A stretch of DNA of 64,000 nucleotides from contig NW_004440432.1 of NCBI RefSeq assembly GCF_000330505.1, positions 3,971-67,970 on the forward strand, written 5' to 3'. Origin of the DNA: Entamoeba invadens IP1 (lineage: Eukaryota > Evosea > Mastigamoebida > Endamoebidae). Shown piece by piece: positions 10,063 through 19,914 of the stretch. Below the pieces are notes generated by a model. The model had not been told where the DNA came from. It made no database searches and saw nothing but the letters and a program-made list of their open reading frames with translations. Made by a program: the position numbers and the translations under genes. The stretch's first letter is position 1. Every line of letters begins with the position of its first letter.

Positions 10063-10337
10063 TTTGTGTTTATTGTTTTGAGAATTCAAACACAGTTTTG
10101 AAACAAATAATTAAAAATTTGAAACAAAAAAACAAGTTTTTTCAACAATTAGTCATAATTAATGTAAAATAAATCATTTAATGAAACAATTATTCATTAA
10201 TTTGAAACAATTGTTTTTCTTTTGAAACAATAAATTATTGTTTTGAAACAGTGTTGATTAAAGGTACATTTTTATCATTATTTTGAAACAAAACATTATA
10301 ATTTTGAAAAAATTATTAAACAAAATGAAACTAACTG
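10063..10337. repeat. Right 275-bp terminal inverted repeat
   Basis: Mirror copy of the left TIR, ending AAACTAACTG before the TA duplication. No mismatch was found when read against the left copy. Confidence 0.9.
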
Positions 10338-10583
10338 TAACACTTTATATTAATTGTTGAAATATATTAATATAATTTCTGTTATTATATAATATTATAT
10401 TATATTATAATAATAATATTGGTATGACTAATATTATTCATTAAAATCAAAGTTTGTAAAAAATTGGTAAAATTGTTTATTTTGATTTAATTTAATTAAT
10501 AAATTATATAAAGTATTATGGTTAAATTAAACTTTTATAAAAAAATGAAATTGAAGTTGTAAATTTTGGACAAAAATCCAAAA

Positions 10584-10664
10584 CGACAACGCAGGATTTG
10601 AACCTACGCCTCAAATGAGAAATGATTTCGAGTCATACGCCTTGGACCACTCGGCCACGTTATC
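10584..10664 (-). tRNA. tRNA-Ser (anticodon CGA)
   Basis: The acceptor stem GATAACG pairs with CGTTGTC (one T-G pair) and G is the discriminator base. The anticodon loop reads CTCGAAA, giving anticodon CGA. A variable arm between the anticodon and T arms and the T-arm GTAGGTTCAAATCC fit a class II serine tRNA of 81 nt. No intron is seen. The gene stands alone rather than in a tandem tRNA array. Confidence 0.93.
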
Positions 10665-11141
10665 TTCTTATACATATTTTTAAGTGTTATTCTTACAAAA
10701 CAACAACATAAAATGTAATTTTTATAACTAACACTTTCAAACAAGTGTAATATTTCTTGTTTTGTTTCATAAGTAATATACAAGTATAGTGTGACTTAGT
10801 TTTGTTGATCAGAGTGTCCAAAAAAACCATATATCACGAATTATCATATTGTTTTTTTATTATCATTGAAATATCTTTTAAAGCCGAATATATGATTAAA
10901 ATTCCAAACTTAAATCTTATTTGTCGTATTTAAACACTTTGGAGAGAGGTAAATATATTATAATTCTATTCACTTCTTTAGTTCAAGATGTAACAATTTA
11001 CAAAGCTAAACAAAACACATAAATTATCCACAATTATTTAATTTTTGTTCTTTAATTTTGAAAAATTTGATATAATAGACATTGTTTGTTTAATATAATA
11101 TCAAAATATAATATAAACCCATTTGTTTGATAAAGTAAAAA

Positions 11142-11212
11142 TGCATTTGCCGGGACTCGAACCCGGATCTCCACCTTGGAAGGGTGGAATTCTGCCCTTA
11201 GACCACAAATGC
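11142..11212 (-). tRNA. tRNA-Gly (anticodon TCC)
   Basis: The acceptor stem GCATTTG pairs with CAAATGC, the anticodon stem CCACC/GGTGG encloses CTTCCAA (anticodon TCC), and the T arm is CCGGGTTCGAGTCCCGG. All arms are intact at 71 nt. A near-identical copy with a different anticodon lies at 19713-19783, and the DNA on its 3' side also shares ancestry with that locus. Confidence 0.95.
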
Positions 11213-11289
11213 TTCTTGTGTTTTTCAATGTTTTAAATTAAATATTATGATGTGGCGTTTGTTTAAATGATAATTGTGACACTATCCTT

Positions 11290-11584
11290 TCTAGCCCTCA
11301 CCCGTTTACCAAAATAAAATATTTGCCGCAAGTGTTTTTTGAAGGGAGTCCACTTTTCAGCCACTGTTTGTGCGTCCCCATGTCACCCACTTACCTTGTC
11401 CGTACTGTGTGGACGCGGATGTGGTTCCCCCCGCAAGCGGGGTGGTCAGGGGGGATCCACGCCAAGGGAGGACTTGGAAAGTGGGTGGAACGGTGCACAA
11501 ACAGACTGTTTGAGTGCGTCTTTATAAGCCTTCTTTTCAATGCTCCGTCTCACTCAGTTTCCACTGACTCGAGTTGTTTTTTTT
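11290..11584. ncRNA. GC-rich structured RNA candidate
   Basis: This block is much richer in G and C than anything around it. CTGTTTGTGC (11364-11373) pairs exactly with GCACAAACAG (11495-11504). Inside that, CACCCACTT (11384-11392) pairs exactly with AAGTGGGTG (11479-11487), and a CCCCG-CAAG-CGGGG hairpin sits at 11429-11442. Such nested perfect helices are typical of a stable RNA. On the plus strand a T8 run near 11577 could end Pol III transcription. On the minus strand a TATAAAG lies just upstream. Two short open frames cross it but look like by-products of GC content. It matches none of the RNAs I can recall, and a SINE or other repeat is also possible. Confidence 0.5.
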
Positions 11585-11616
11585 GGCATTTCTTGAATAA
11601 ATGCGAGGATTTTTTT

Positions 11617-12063
11617 GAGTGTGAATTGTGCATTTGACATTCTGCAAATGTATGTTGTAAGTAAGTCGACGAGTTTTGAAAATGACTTTGGAAGGAGTGT
11701 TTCAAATGGGTTAGGTTCAACTAATTGCATAATAGAAAGTACAAATGGCAAAATTTTTCGTAGTTTGATTCCACCACGATAATTCGTCTTTCACATTTCA
11801 ATAAGTTAAAAAAAATTAGCGAGGAAAGTAACTTTTCGATAATAACAAAAAATGCAAATTAAAAATCTAGTTGAACTGAAGGAAAAAATTTGCGCTTTTT
11901 GATCTTTTAAACTTGTAAAAATTGGTCGTCGCTATTTTATAAACGTGTCCGCTCGCATCACTAATTTTCGAAAAAATACATCCAAACAATAAAAACTAAT
12001 GTAAAAATCGAGTGCTTTTCAAAAAAAATGCCAAAAAAGTGTTCCTTGTGGTGTTGTAAAAAC
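11617..12063 (-). pseudogene. Decayed DENN-domain gene fragment
   Basis: DNA here aligns by eye with the middle of the open DENN gene at 19915-21102 (about 20434-20910), including the parts that read FVLSIMQLLEP and CGMSNAQF there. In this copy the frame is broken by several small indels and substitutions, and the 3' end of the gene is missing: at about 11617 it is replaced by the GC-rich block. With the neighbouring glycine tRNA it forms one half of a duplicated tRNA/DENN segment. Confidence 0.85.
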
Positions 12064-12160
12064 AAGTAAATAAATAAAAATAATATCAGTCTAATATACT
12101 AATTATTAATTATTAATAATTAATTATTAATAAATTTGAATTTAAAAAATTAAAAAAAAA

Positions 12161-12235
12161 TGCACTAACCGGGAATTGAACCCGGGATCGTTAGCTTGGA
12201 AGAAAAAACTCTTGGCTTCTGAGGCCCCTTAGTGC
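12161..12235 (-). pseudogene. tRNA-like remnant, glycine type
   Basis: The ends pair as a tRNA acceptor stem (GCACTAA with TTAGTGC) and the T arm CCCGGGTTCAATTCCCGG is complete. A TTCCAAGCT segment resembles the 3' half of a glycine anticodon arm (TCC). The 5' half of the anticodon stem is replaced by AAGAGTTTTTTC and does not pair, and the D arm is poor. This is best read as a degenerate tRNA-Gly. A tRNA with an unusual intron is less likely. Confidence 0.6.
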
Positions 12236-12278
12236 TCTGAAATTATGTGAATTTTATCTTTATTAATTCTTCCAGTTA

Positions 12279-12374
12279 TTAAATTACTATTAAATTATTA
12301 TTAAATTATTATTAAATTACTTTAAATAATAAATAATAAATAATAAATAATAATTAATAATTAATAATTAATAA
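12279..12374. repeat. AT-only tandem repeat
   Basis: Tandem TATTAAATTAT units pass into AATAATAAATAAT and TTAATAA units. It immediately follows the 3' end of the decayed hAT transposase. Confidence 0.7.
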
Positions 12375-12378
12375 TATG

Positions 12379-13212
12379 CTATTTTAATTCATAGTAGCAT
12401 TCTGAATTTTTTACCGAATAAAACAAACGCTCAAATGAAGTAACCAAATACATGTTTTGAGAACGAGCATTTTTCATCTTTGAAAAAAGTCTTTCAACAT
12501 CAGTTGTTGTTGGAAATATTGTAATTAACACTCGTACTACTATTTTGAAGCTCTTTGAGTTTATTAGTTTTTAATATTTTCCACACGTCATTTAAATTCA
12601 ATTTTCGTATAAAAGCCGTTTCTTTTTTAAATATACATTATATTCAGATTCGTTGATTTGATGTGTCTTCTTTAATTTTAATTCATATTTTTGTATTAAA
12701 TCAAGACTATTGAGTTTTTCAAACAGTGTTTCAACTTCAATCTTAAAAAATTCGCATCCTGATAACATTGTTGGTATGTCAACGTAATTCTGAGTATCAC
12801 AAATAGCAATTTCTGATAAATAAAATATTTCCATTAATTTTTCTATGTCGGTATATTTTTCTCTGCGTTCATCAAAGTTGGCGTTTAGTCGATTACGCGG
12901 AGCACAATTCATATTAACGGACACGCCAATATTTTGAAATATATTTTTCCATTGTATTTTTAAATTGTTTAACATTGTTAATAATAGTTTATTTGTATCT
13001 TTTTCAACGATTTTATCAAAATGGAAATTAAAATTATCTGTCATTTCGTCTATAAATGTTTGGACAAAATATCCAAACATTTCAATTCTCTCGGAAAAGG
13101 TCACAACATTCGAATCACTTTCTTGAATTGAACTAACTATAGGGGTGTGATAAATTGGTTGTAAATGATCAATCCCTTGTCGATTTTGGTCGAACTTCCG
13201 GAACAAAAACAA
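12379..13212 (-). pseudogene. Decayed hAT-family transposase
   Basis: A frame of about 204 residues (12598-13212) ends in TGA. The same frame continues past TGA and two TAA codons into a segment reading VLITIFPTTTDVERLFSKMK and then NARSQNM, which is the C-terminal dimerisation motif of hAT transposases (IPxTSxxxERxFS). Three nonsense codons therefore separate the middle part from the diagnostic C-terminus. The N-terminal zinc finger and first catalytic region are not found. A related short fragment lies inverted at about 17029-17095. hAT elements are known in E. invadens. Confidence 0.75.
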
Positions 13213-14255
13213 GTCAATTTTATCTTTTTACCATCTCTTTTTTGTATAAAGAAAAAGGAAAACCCTCTTATGCACTTTTGGGATTTATAAAAAATGAAAG
13301 TTTTTGACGTATATTTTTAGAAATTCAAATTAAAATGAATTATTTTTAAGCTTATTTATATAAATAAAAATAGAAAACAACGAAAATTGAACTGACATTC
13401 ATTTAAAATATTAGATCCGTCATTATGTTCTGAAAGAGGTTTTAATTTGCTTCTCATCATCGTCGTATTCTCATCATCGTTATTATTATCAGTTTTTATT
13501 TATTATTTTATCTAGGTTGTTTAAACCCTTTCAAAATATTAACAAGAAACACTAATATTAAAAATTTATTTATTTTTTATTTTCCATCAAATAATATTTT
13601 ATACATTTGATTTTATAAATATCTTTTCAGTCATTTTAATTTTCAAAAATGAAACTGTTTTTGTAATTTTTATTATTTGTTTTTATAATTTAATTAATAT
13701 TAACTATTTGATATAAAAATAGCAAATAGTTGAAAACAAACGAGTTTTTTGTGAAAGAACAATTATTGATTTATTATTTAGAGCGATTAATAAAAAATAT
13801 TATTTAAATGGTTTTTTTAATTTAAATTTCCAACTTGTTATGTTATGCTTAAAATAAATTGATGATTTAACTTTGTCGTAAAGATGAAAACAATTTATAG
13901 AAAAAAACACACAAAAAGCTTTTTAAATATAATAAATATAATTATTAATTTACTAAAATCAAAGTGAAAAAAACACGAAACAAAACAAAACAATAAATAA
14001 ACTGATTATGTTAATACTTTTATTCATTATTTTATACAAAACTTAATAATTCAAAACACGAAATATCTCAAAGAAATTATCAACAACAACCAAAAAGCGA
14101 AAAAAAAATAAAACCCATAACATCACTCTCACGCCTTTTATTTTTTTTAATAATATAAATATTATAAAAGAATAATAACCAACAAACAACACCGAAAAAT
14201 CACTTATTTTTTCTTTTTAGCAAGTCTGTCCTCCTTTTCTTTTTGTGTCTCCAGC
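13213..14255. other. AT-rich stretch between transposon remnants
   Basis: No gene is seen. It probably contains the unrecognised 3' flank of the pogo-type element and upstream parts of the hAT remnant. Confidence 0.4.
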
Positions 14256-14256
14256 A

Positions 14257-15757
14257 TCAAGCGCTTAACTCCCTTTGGAGCAGCAAGCACAGGCATGTCT
14301 TCTCCATATAAAAAAGTCTCATGCATCTCGAATAGGCCACATCTACCTTGCATATCTTATAAGCCTTTTCTGAGTCTGGCACATTCTCTTCTTTCCGTTG
14401 GTCCAATACTGTCTGGAGAGCTATCCCAGATTGTTTAAAGGCACTAACTATCGTTTCAAGTCGATCTTTTGATTTCCAAGAATCATAAATAGACATGATT
14501 CTTCTTTCGACGGTGGCTTCTGCAAACTCGACTTTGACTTTGAGAAGATCGTCAAACAAGTGATTTGGGTGTTTTCCGTTCTCGCACATATACCGTTCAA
14601 ACTCCATTTTCAAGAGTTCATTCTTCGCGAGGTGCCCCTTGACAGCAGCAAATATAGACAAGTCTTGTGGTTGGCACAAGTGGGATGTGTGTGGTTTGAG
14701 AAAGAGCACATCAATCCCACTCTTCTTTAAGGTGTCCAGCGCTGCATTGTGGGACTTGAATCCGTCCATAATAAGCACCGCTTTGGCTTTGGTTCCAAGT
14801 GCTTTCTGGGACGCCTTGACGTCAGGGACAAGGACCCTCTCCACCCAAAACAAAACAATTGAGAATTCATGAAGCCGTTGTCTTGGGTACGAATATGGGC
14901 GTGTGAGTGGAGGGAGGCAAGGACGTCCTGGTTTAGTGTCACTCGACTTGTGATAATCAACGGATCAAGTTGATGACCATCTGCCCGGATACACCCAAGA
15001 AGGGTAATTCTGTCACCACGCCCAGGAATTGGCGTGTATACAGCTTCACCAATAACATGTGAGAAACACACCGACTTCGACACCGCATCAACAAATAAGT
15101 CAAAACCAACTTCATCCAAGTTATAGACTAGCGCAGCTGGTTTGTCTTCAACGGTCCTTTTCAATTCAACCAAGTACTCCATAATTATTTCTTTGGTAAC
15201 AACAGCTCTGGACTCCTCCATTAATTCGCCTTTCTTGACACTTAGTTTGTCTATTTTTCTTATTGAATCGTAAATTTGCTTCGTTGTCACCACCTTTTCT
15301 CCCTCTTTCAAAAGCGTCAAATTAACAAAATCTTTCACTTCACGAGGTTCCACTGGCTTTTTTGCAATTTGAAAAGTTTCAACGAATTTTTTAATTTCAT
15401 CATTTTTTTTTTCATTATTCAAAACTCGCGGTCGACCAACTTCCCCTCCTCCTTTGTTTTTTCAACCTTTCTTATTCGTTCTTCTACACTTCTGGCTCCT
15501 CCAAAGAACACTTTAATATCCGTTTTCCATCCACGATGCCACCTAACATCTTTTATTTGTTTCATAACGAGCTTTATTTGCTCAAAGTGTGTTTTACACT
15601 CATTAACTTCTTTTTCACAACGTTTAAAGTGTTCTAGATACTCAGGAAATAGTTTCAATCTTTCACACGAAAAAGAGTGGTTGCAGGGAATAGAAGGAAT
15701 GTTATCACTTGTCTTTTTCTTTGTTACATATTGTTGACAATTGGGCTTTTTACTCAT
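14257..15757 (-). pseudogene. Frameshifted pogo/Tigger-type transposase
   Basis: Three overlapping frames together make one transposase. The first (from the ATG at 15757) ends in TGA at 15419 and the protein resumes one base out of frame. The second contains YNLDEVGFD (first catalytic Asp) and later GRGDRITLLG, then loses frame near 14850 at a G/T-rich run. The third contains VLIMDGFKSHNAA (second Asp) and SHLCQPQDLSIF (third acidic position, 33 residues later), as in pogo-type DDE_1 domains. Two single-base frame breaks mean it is inactive unless frameshifting occurs. The usual N-terminal CENP-B-type helix-turn-helix was not recognised. Termini of the element were not found. Confidence 0.8.
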
Positions 15758-17028
15758 TTGAATCGTTGTTTATTTTATAGATATTTATTCTGTTGATATC
15801 AACACTGTTTATGGCACAAATATTTTTTCAAAAATTAATTCCTTTATTATATTGTCTGATTTTATAAATTTTTTTATTAAATAATTATTTTAATTTAAAA
15901 CTAAACCAAATTTTAAATAAATAGTAAATTTTTTATTTATTGTATTTTTTGTTTGATTATTGTAAAAAACGTTTTTGAATACTTGCTGTGTTAAATAACG
16001 CTTTAGAACGTAACATTGAATATACTCGTAATCGAAACAATCAAGAATACAAGAGCTCGATTCATGATAAAAGTGTTTTGGCATCTTTTTGTGCTTCAAA
16101 TGTCGAATTTTTGATAATAATTATTAAACAATGTTTATATTATAATTTAAGTATTGTTATTAATTTATTTTTAACATATAGATTCAACTTTTTGTAATAA
16201 TTTTAATTGGCTTTTTCAAACATAGTCTATCAACATAACACGATGTTTAAAATTAATTTTAATAATAGGAACATGACAGGCATGGTAAAATATTTATCTC
16301 TATATTACACAATTTACTTTAAATGAACAAAAGTTATTTTAACACCGAGTCGAATTTCTCCTCTCTACTATAATCATTTTGTTTTTATAACGTTGATTTT
16401 ACAAAATTATATTACAAAAATATACACCACGTGAAGTGTGTATCAAGTCATCAATATGATTTTATAAAACACGTTTGAATATCGAAGAAACGGTTACTAT
16501 TTTTATTTTACTATAAAACTCGAGTCGTTTTTCTCCTCTCCAAATTATTTTTTTTATTAAAAATATATATTTTTTACCCGTCACGCCTCTCCGAGACAAG
16601 AAAAAAGAAAAAATTTCGCATTTTGTATTTTTGTAAAACGAAAAACAACGAAAATCCATTCCAAAATGTCTTTAGTCTGATTGGGTAAAAAATGGAAATT
16701 AAAATAACTCGAGTCTTAACACTTTAAATAACATTGAACAAAATTCAAGTGGTCTAAAAATCGGGGAAATATTGAGTTTATTAAATAAATTTCCGTTTTT
16801 ATAGAGTTTATTTTATGTGCATAAACAATACACAAGCCAAAAAAGGAAAATCATCAAAAATTGGATTAATATCCCTGTAAAAACAGGCCAAAACAAAAAT
16901 AAGGGCGTTATTTTAAGTGTTAAATTCTTATAGCTGTTCCAAAAAGTGTGCAAAAAAGAAAGTGAACCAGGGTTTTTAAAACAAACAAAATAACAAAAAA
17001 TAATTGAATTGTGTTTTACATTTGGTTC
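15758..17028. other. Gene-poor stretch with diverged repeats
   Basis: No gene is supported. GAGTCG..TTTCTCCTCTC occurs twice (16347 and 16522) about 175 bp apart, with an imperfect palindrome around CACGTG (near 16428) between them. Confidence 0.45.
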
Positions 17029-17095
17029 GAATGGAAGTTCTACCAAAATCGACAAGGGATTGATCATTTACAACCAGTTTATCACACCCCTATAC
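17029..17095 (+). pseudogene. Short hAT fragment, inverted copy
   Basis: The segment reads YQNRQGIDHLQPVYHTPI and is near-identical to the start of the decayed hAT frame on the opposite strand (13139-13199). Beyond about 65 bp the similarity fades on both sides. The two fragments form a spaced inverted pair around the pogo-type transposase. Confidence 0.7.
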
Positions 17096-17269
17096 TTGAA
17101 ATCATTTCATTTTTCACTTTGATTTTATAAACTGATTTTTTGATCTTTTTTATTCCAAATGATGCCTTAAACCGTTCTTGATGTATTTTTTGTTCTTTTT
17201 CACAAAATAAAATTCATTGAAATTTTATATGTTGTTAAGATTATCATTTTTATAAATTGTTTTTTTTGT

Positions 17270-19206
17270 TATAGTCGGGGGATAAATAGCATTAAAAAAT
17301 AACAAAATAGTTAATTTTGATAAATATAATTTTGAAACTATAATTTTTAAAAAAATCTATTTAAAGGTCAAAATAAACATACAGTAGGGGGAGTGAGGGG
17401 CTTGACCTATTGTTTTATTATCTTTTTTACTATACAGAGTTTTCCCGGTTCTATTTAAAAAATAACAAAAACTATAAATAATTTATAAAAAATGTCAAAG
17501 AAAAATATTCTTAGCTTATAAAAATGAAATTAAACGTTTTTTGAAAAGGAAAGATTAACACCCTTCAATGTTATGAAGAAAATTGAACAGCTTATTTTCA
17601 TTGTTTGAAATAACCAAGAATTAATTCACAAAGCTTCAATTATTTATGTTTCTACGACAGCACAAATACAACTTCTTTCTACAAAGTATTTCCTTTAGCA
17701 ATAATAGACAAGTTGTTTTTCACACAAGCCAATTCGTTTCACGATTTGGCTTGTGTATTTTGAGTGGTTAAAACAATAACTTACTGAATACTCTGACAAT
17801 TAAAGATCAATTGAAGCCAATTTTACAGTAACTGAAGACAGCGAAGTTCAAATTGAATTGATTTTTAAATGAGATAACATAGTGATAGTGATGGCAGATC
17901 ACGACAAGTTCTAAGAGAACAAGAAGAGCCGAGAGAGCATATTTATGTTTCCATAGATCGTCATACTAAATTAGTGTTGGGAGCATTATAGAGCAAAGCA
18001 AAAAATCATTGCTGCATCATATAAGCGTTCTGGTGTTGTTGTAGTCAATATTGGCAAGATCAAAAGAATGTTCATTTTATCGAAGAGGCTTCCATGTTGT
18101 TCCATGAAGACAACAGTGTTTATACCAAAAAACACTTGGCATTGTTCTGTTCTTCCGCACAGACCAGCATATTTGGTCAAATCCGAAGAGGAAAGTTTGC
18201 CTTGGTATATCCAAGAGCTGAACCAACAACGAGAGCCATATCAAACATGAAGACTAACGCCTACTGATGACTCTATTGAGAAACAACTAACAAACACCCA
18301 AGTCGTTTTTAATACAATTTCAAGTTCTGACTTTATGCTAAGGATGAACCAATACTTTTATGGTTTATAAACTATAACTTATAAGTCAAGGTTGTGTTTT
18401 TAAATAGAACATTAAAAATAGTTTTTATTTAAATATAGTAAATAAACCATTAAAAGTATAGGTCAAGCCCCTCAGTATCGTCAAGCCCCTCACTCCCCCT
18501 ACTGTAAAATTAAAATAATAATATAAATTATCGTTTTTTATTTTAAATGATTATAGATTGAATAATTATAAATTTCTATTTCAAAAATAAACAAAAACAC
18601 CTCAATTTGTTCACTTGAAGAAATGTGGAATTCTAAAACGCAGCACTTTTATGGTTTGTCTGAAACTTGTTTTGTTAAAGAATTTTTCCTTTGTTTTTTC
18701 CTTTGTTTCATTTCTTTTCTGCTCTTCTTCAACTCCAATTTTTTTAATGTTAAAATGGTCTTTCTCTTTTCCTTTTTCAATTGGAATGGTTCAACAACGA
18801 AAGATTGAAAGATTGAAATAACAAATGATGATTTTTCAGTGATTCCCTGACACTTTCAAAAATTGACACTGTTGTTAATTCATTAAACTCTGGCATTTTA
18901 ACCATATACATCGTGAATATATATTGAAATACAGTTTTTAAACTGGTTTCTTGTATTTAAATTGCTTTTTTATGTTGATTGCCTGTGGTTGTTTCATCAA
19001 GGGTTCCTTTCTCTTCTTCTTCCATTGTTTTCAAAGATTGAATAATATCAAAAATAGAAAGTTATGGTTTTCTTTTATTATTTTCAAAGTAGTTAATTGA
19101 AAAAACCCTTCTAATACTTTTATGGTTAAATAAATTATATTTTATAGTTTTTTACTCAAATTAACTACTTCTGTCCCAAATTAACACCCTTTATCACCCG
19201 ACTATA
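17270..19206. mobile_element. TA-flanked element carrying a nested insertion
   Basis: Left end TATAGTCGGGGGATAAATAG and the reverse complement of the right end, TATAGTCGGGTGATAAAGGG, form terminal inverted repeats of about 24 bp with TA as the probable target duplication. A second complete TA-flanked element is inserted inside (17382-18504). Removing it leaves about 0.8 kb of AT-rich host element with no transposase recognised, so this outer unit is non-autonomous or decayed. Confidence 0.75.
17382..18504. mobile_element. Inner TA-flanked pogo/mariner-like element
   Basis: The ends are CAGTAGGGGGAGTGAGGGGC and its exact reverse complement, continuing CTTGAC, and are bordered by TA on both sides. 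The 1123-bp interior shows only short frames and no readable DDE motif, so it is probably a degenerate or non-autonomous member. The right end carries an extra 22-bp repeat of the inner TIR segment (GGGGCTTGAC occurs twice). A hairpin of 11-12 bp (ACACAAGCCAA..TTGGCTTGTGT, about 17722-17757) lies inside. Confidence 0.85.
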
Positions 19207-19712
19207 TTCTGTAATTATTTTTATTGGCAAGTATAGTTCTGTATAGTTTGAATAGTTTATAACAATGTCTAATTTTTTTCGAAATGTGTTTTTTAACAAA
19301 TTTATAAAAATAGAACACCATCGATACCACCATATCTACTCAACTCAACGTTTATATCGCAAATGAACAACAGGGAATCATCGAAAAACAAGTTTTTAGC
19401 ATCACTAATGTGGCAATTAATTATTTAAACCACATAATCGAAATTTGAAGAGTGAACATTATTATTATTATAAAACATTATTTCTTGTCACCTTTTTTTC
19501 CTTATTCTACATCTCTCAATTTCCACTACATTTTTTTAATTCGGGAACTATTCCAAATATTTTCCATTTTACCATTTACTATAATTTTAATTTAAATATA
19601 ATTCGAAATAAATAAAAATAAATTTATTTTTATGTGTTTAGGTTACAAATCAAATGTGAGTTCGTTTTTCTTTGTTATTACAAAACTTTTAAATTTTTTG
19701 TAATTTCAAAAA
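19207..19712. other. AT-rich spacer
   Basis: Nothing supportable is seen between the nested elements and the second tRNA/DENN block. Confidence 0.5.
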
Positions 19713-19783
19713 TGCATTTGCCGGGACTCGAACCCGGATCTCCACCTTAAAAGGGTGGAATTCTGCCCTTAGACCACAAATGC
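19713..19783 (-). tRNA. Glycine-type tRNA body with TTT (Lys) anticodon
   Basis: All 71 positions match the tRNA-Gly at 11142-11212 except the anticodon: the loop reads CTTTTAA instead of CTTCCAA, so TCC has become TTT through two adjacent C-to-T changes. Acceptor, D, anticodon and T stems remain fully paired. By anticodon it would read lysine codons AAA/AAG, while the body keeps the sequence of a glycine tRNA. It may be a silent pseudogene, a mischarged tRNA, or a recruited isoacceptor. Sequence alone cannot say which amino acid it receives. Confidence 0.85.
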
Positions 19784-19914
19784 TTCTTGAAAATTACTTA
19801 TTATATTAACTTAAATACTGTGGTGTGGTATTATTTTAAATGTGAATTGTCACAAAGTAAAAAACCTCCATTACTTACATTAATAACAGACTCAAACAAA
19901 TAGAAACAATCGAA

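Larger units (their letters stand above)
8436..10337. mobile_element. Intact Tc1/mariner-type DNA transposon
   Basis: The element is 1902 bp, flanked by TA on both sides, and carries 275-bp terminal inverted repeats (8436-8710 and 10063-10337) that I read as identical along their whole length. Termini are CAGTTAGTTTCATTTTG. The single gene inside, on the minus strand, is an open transposase frame. Long identical repeats plus an intact gene suggest recent movement. The TIR contains a run of spaced TTGTTTCAAA-like motifs, likely transposase-binding sites. Tc1/mariner-related elements are known from E. invadens, but I cannot name the family. Confidence 0.92.

Noticed and set aside
11364..11504. 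Identification of the GC-rich block as U1 snRNA because of ACTTACCT
   Set aside because: The motif is internal rather than at a 5' end, and the introns here start GTTTGT, which would need a different U1 5' end.
11323..11637. Open frames of 104 and 62 residues in the GC-rich block
   Set aside because: Two overlapping frames of odd composition cross a region that folds into nested perfect helices. No domain or signal is seen, so they are by-products of high GC content.
17986..18180. 64-residue frame inside the nested element
   Set aside because: No transposase motif is readable on either strand. It is kept only as part of the mobile element.
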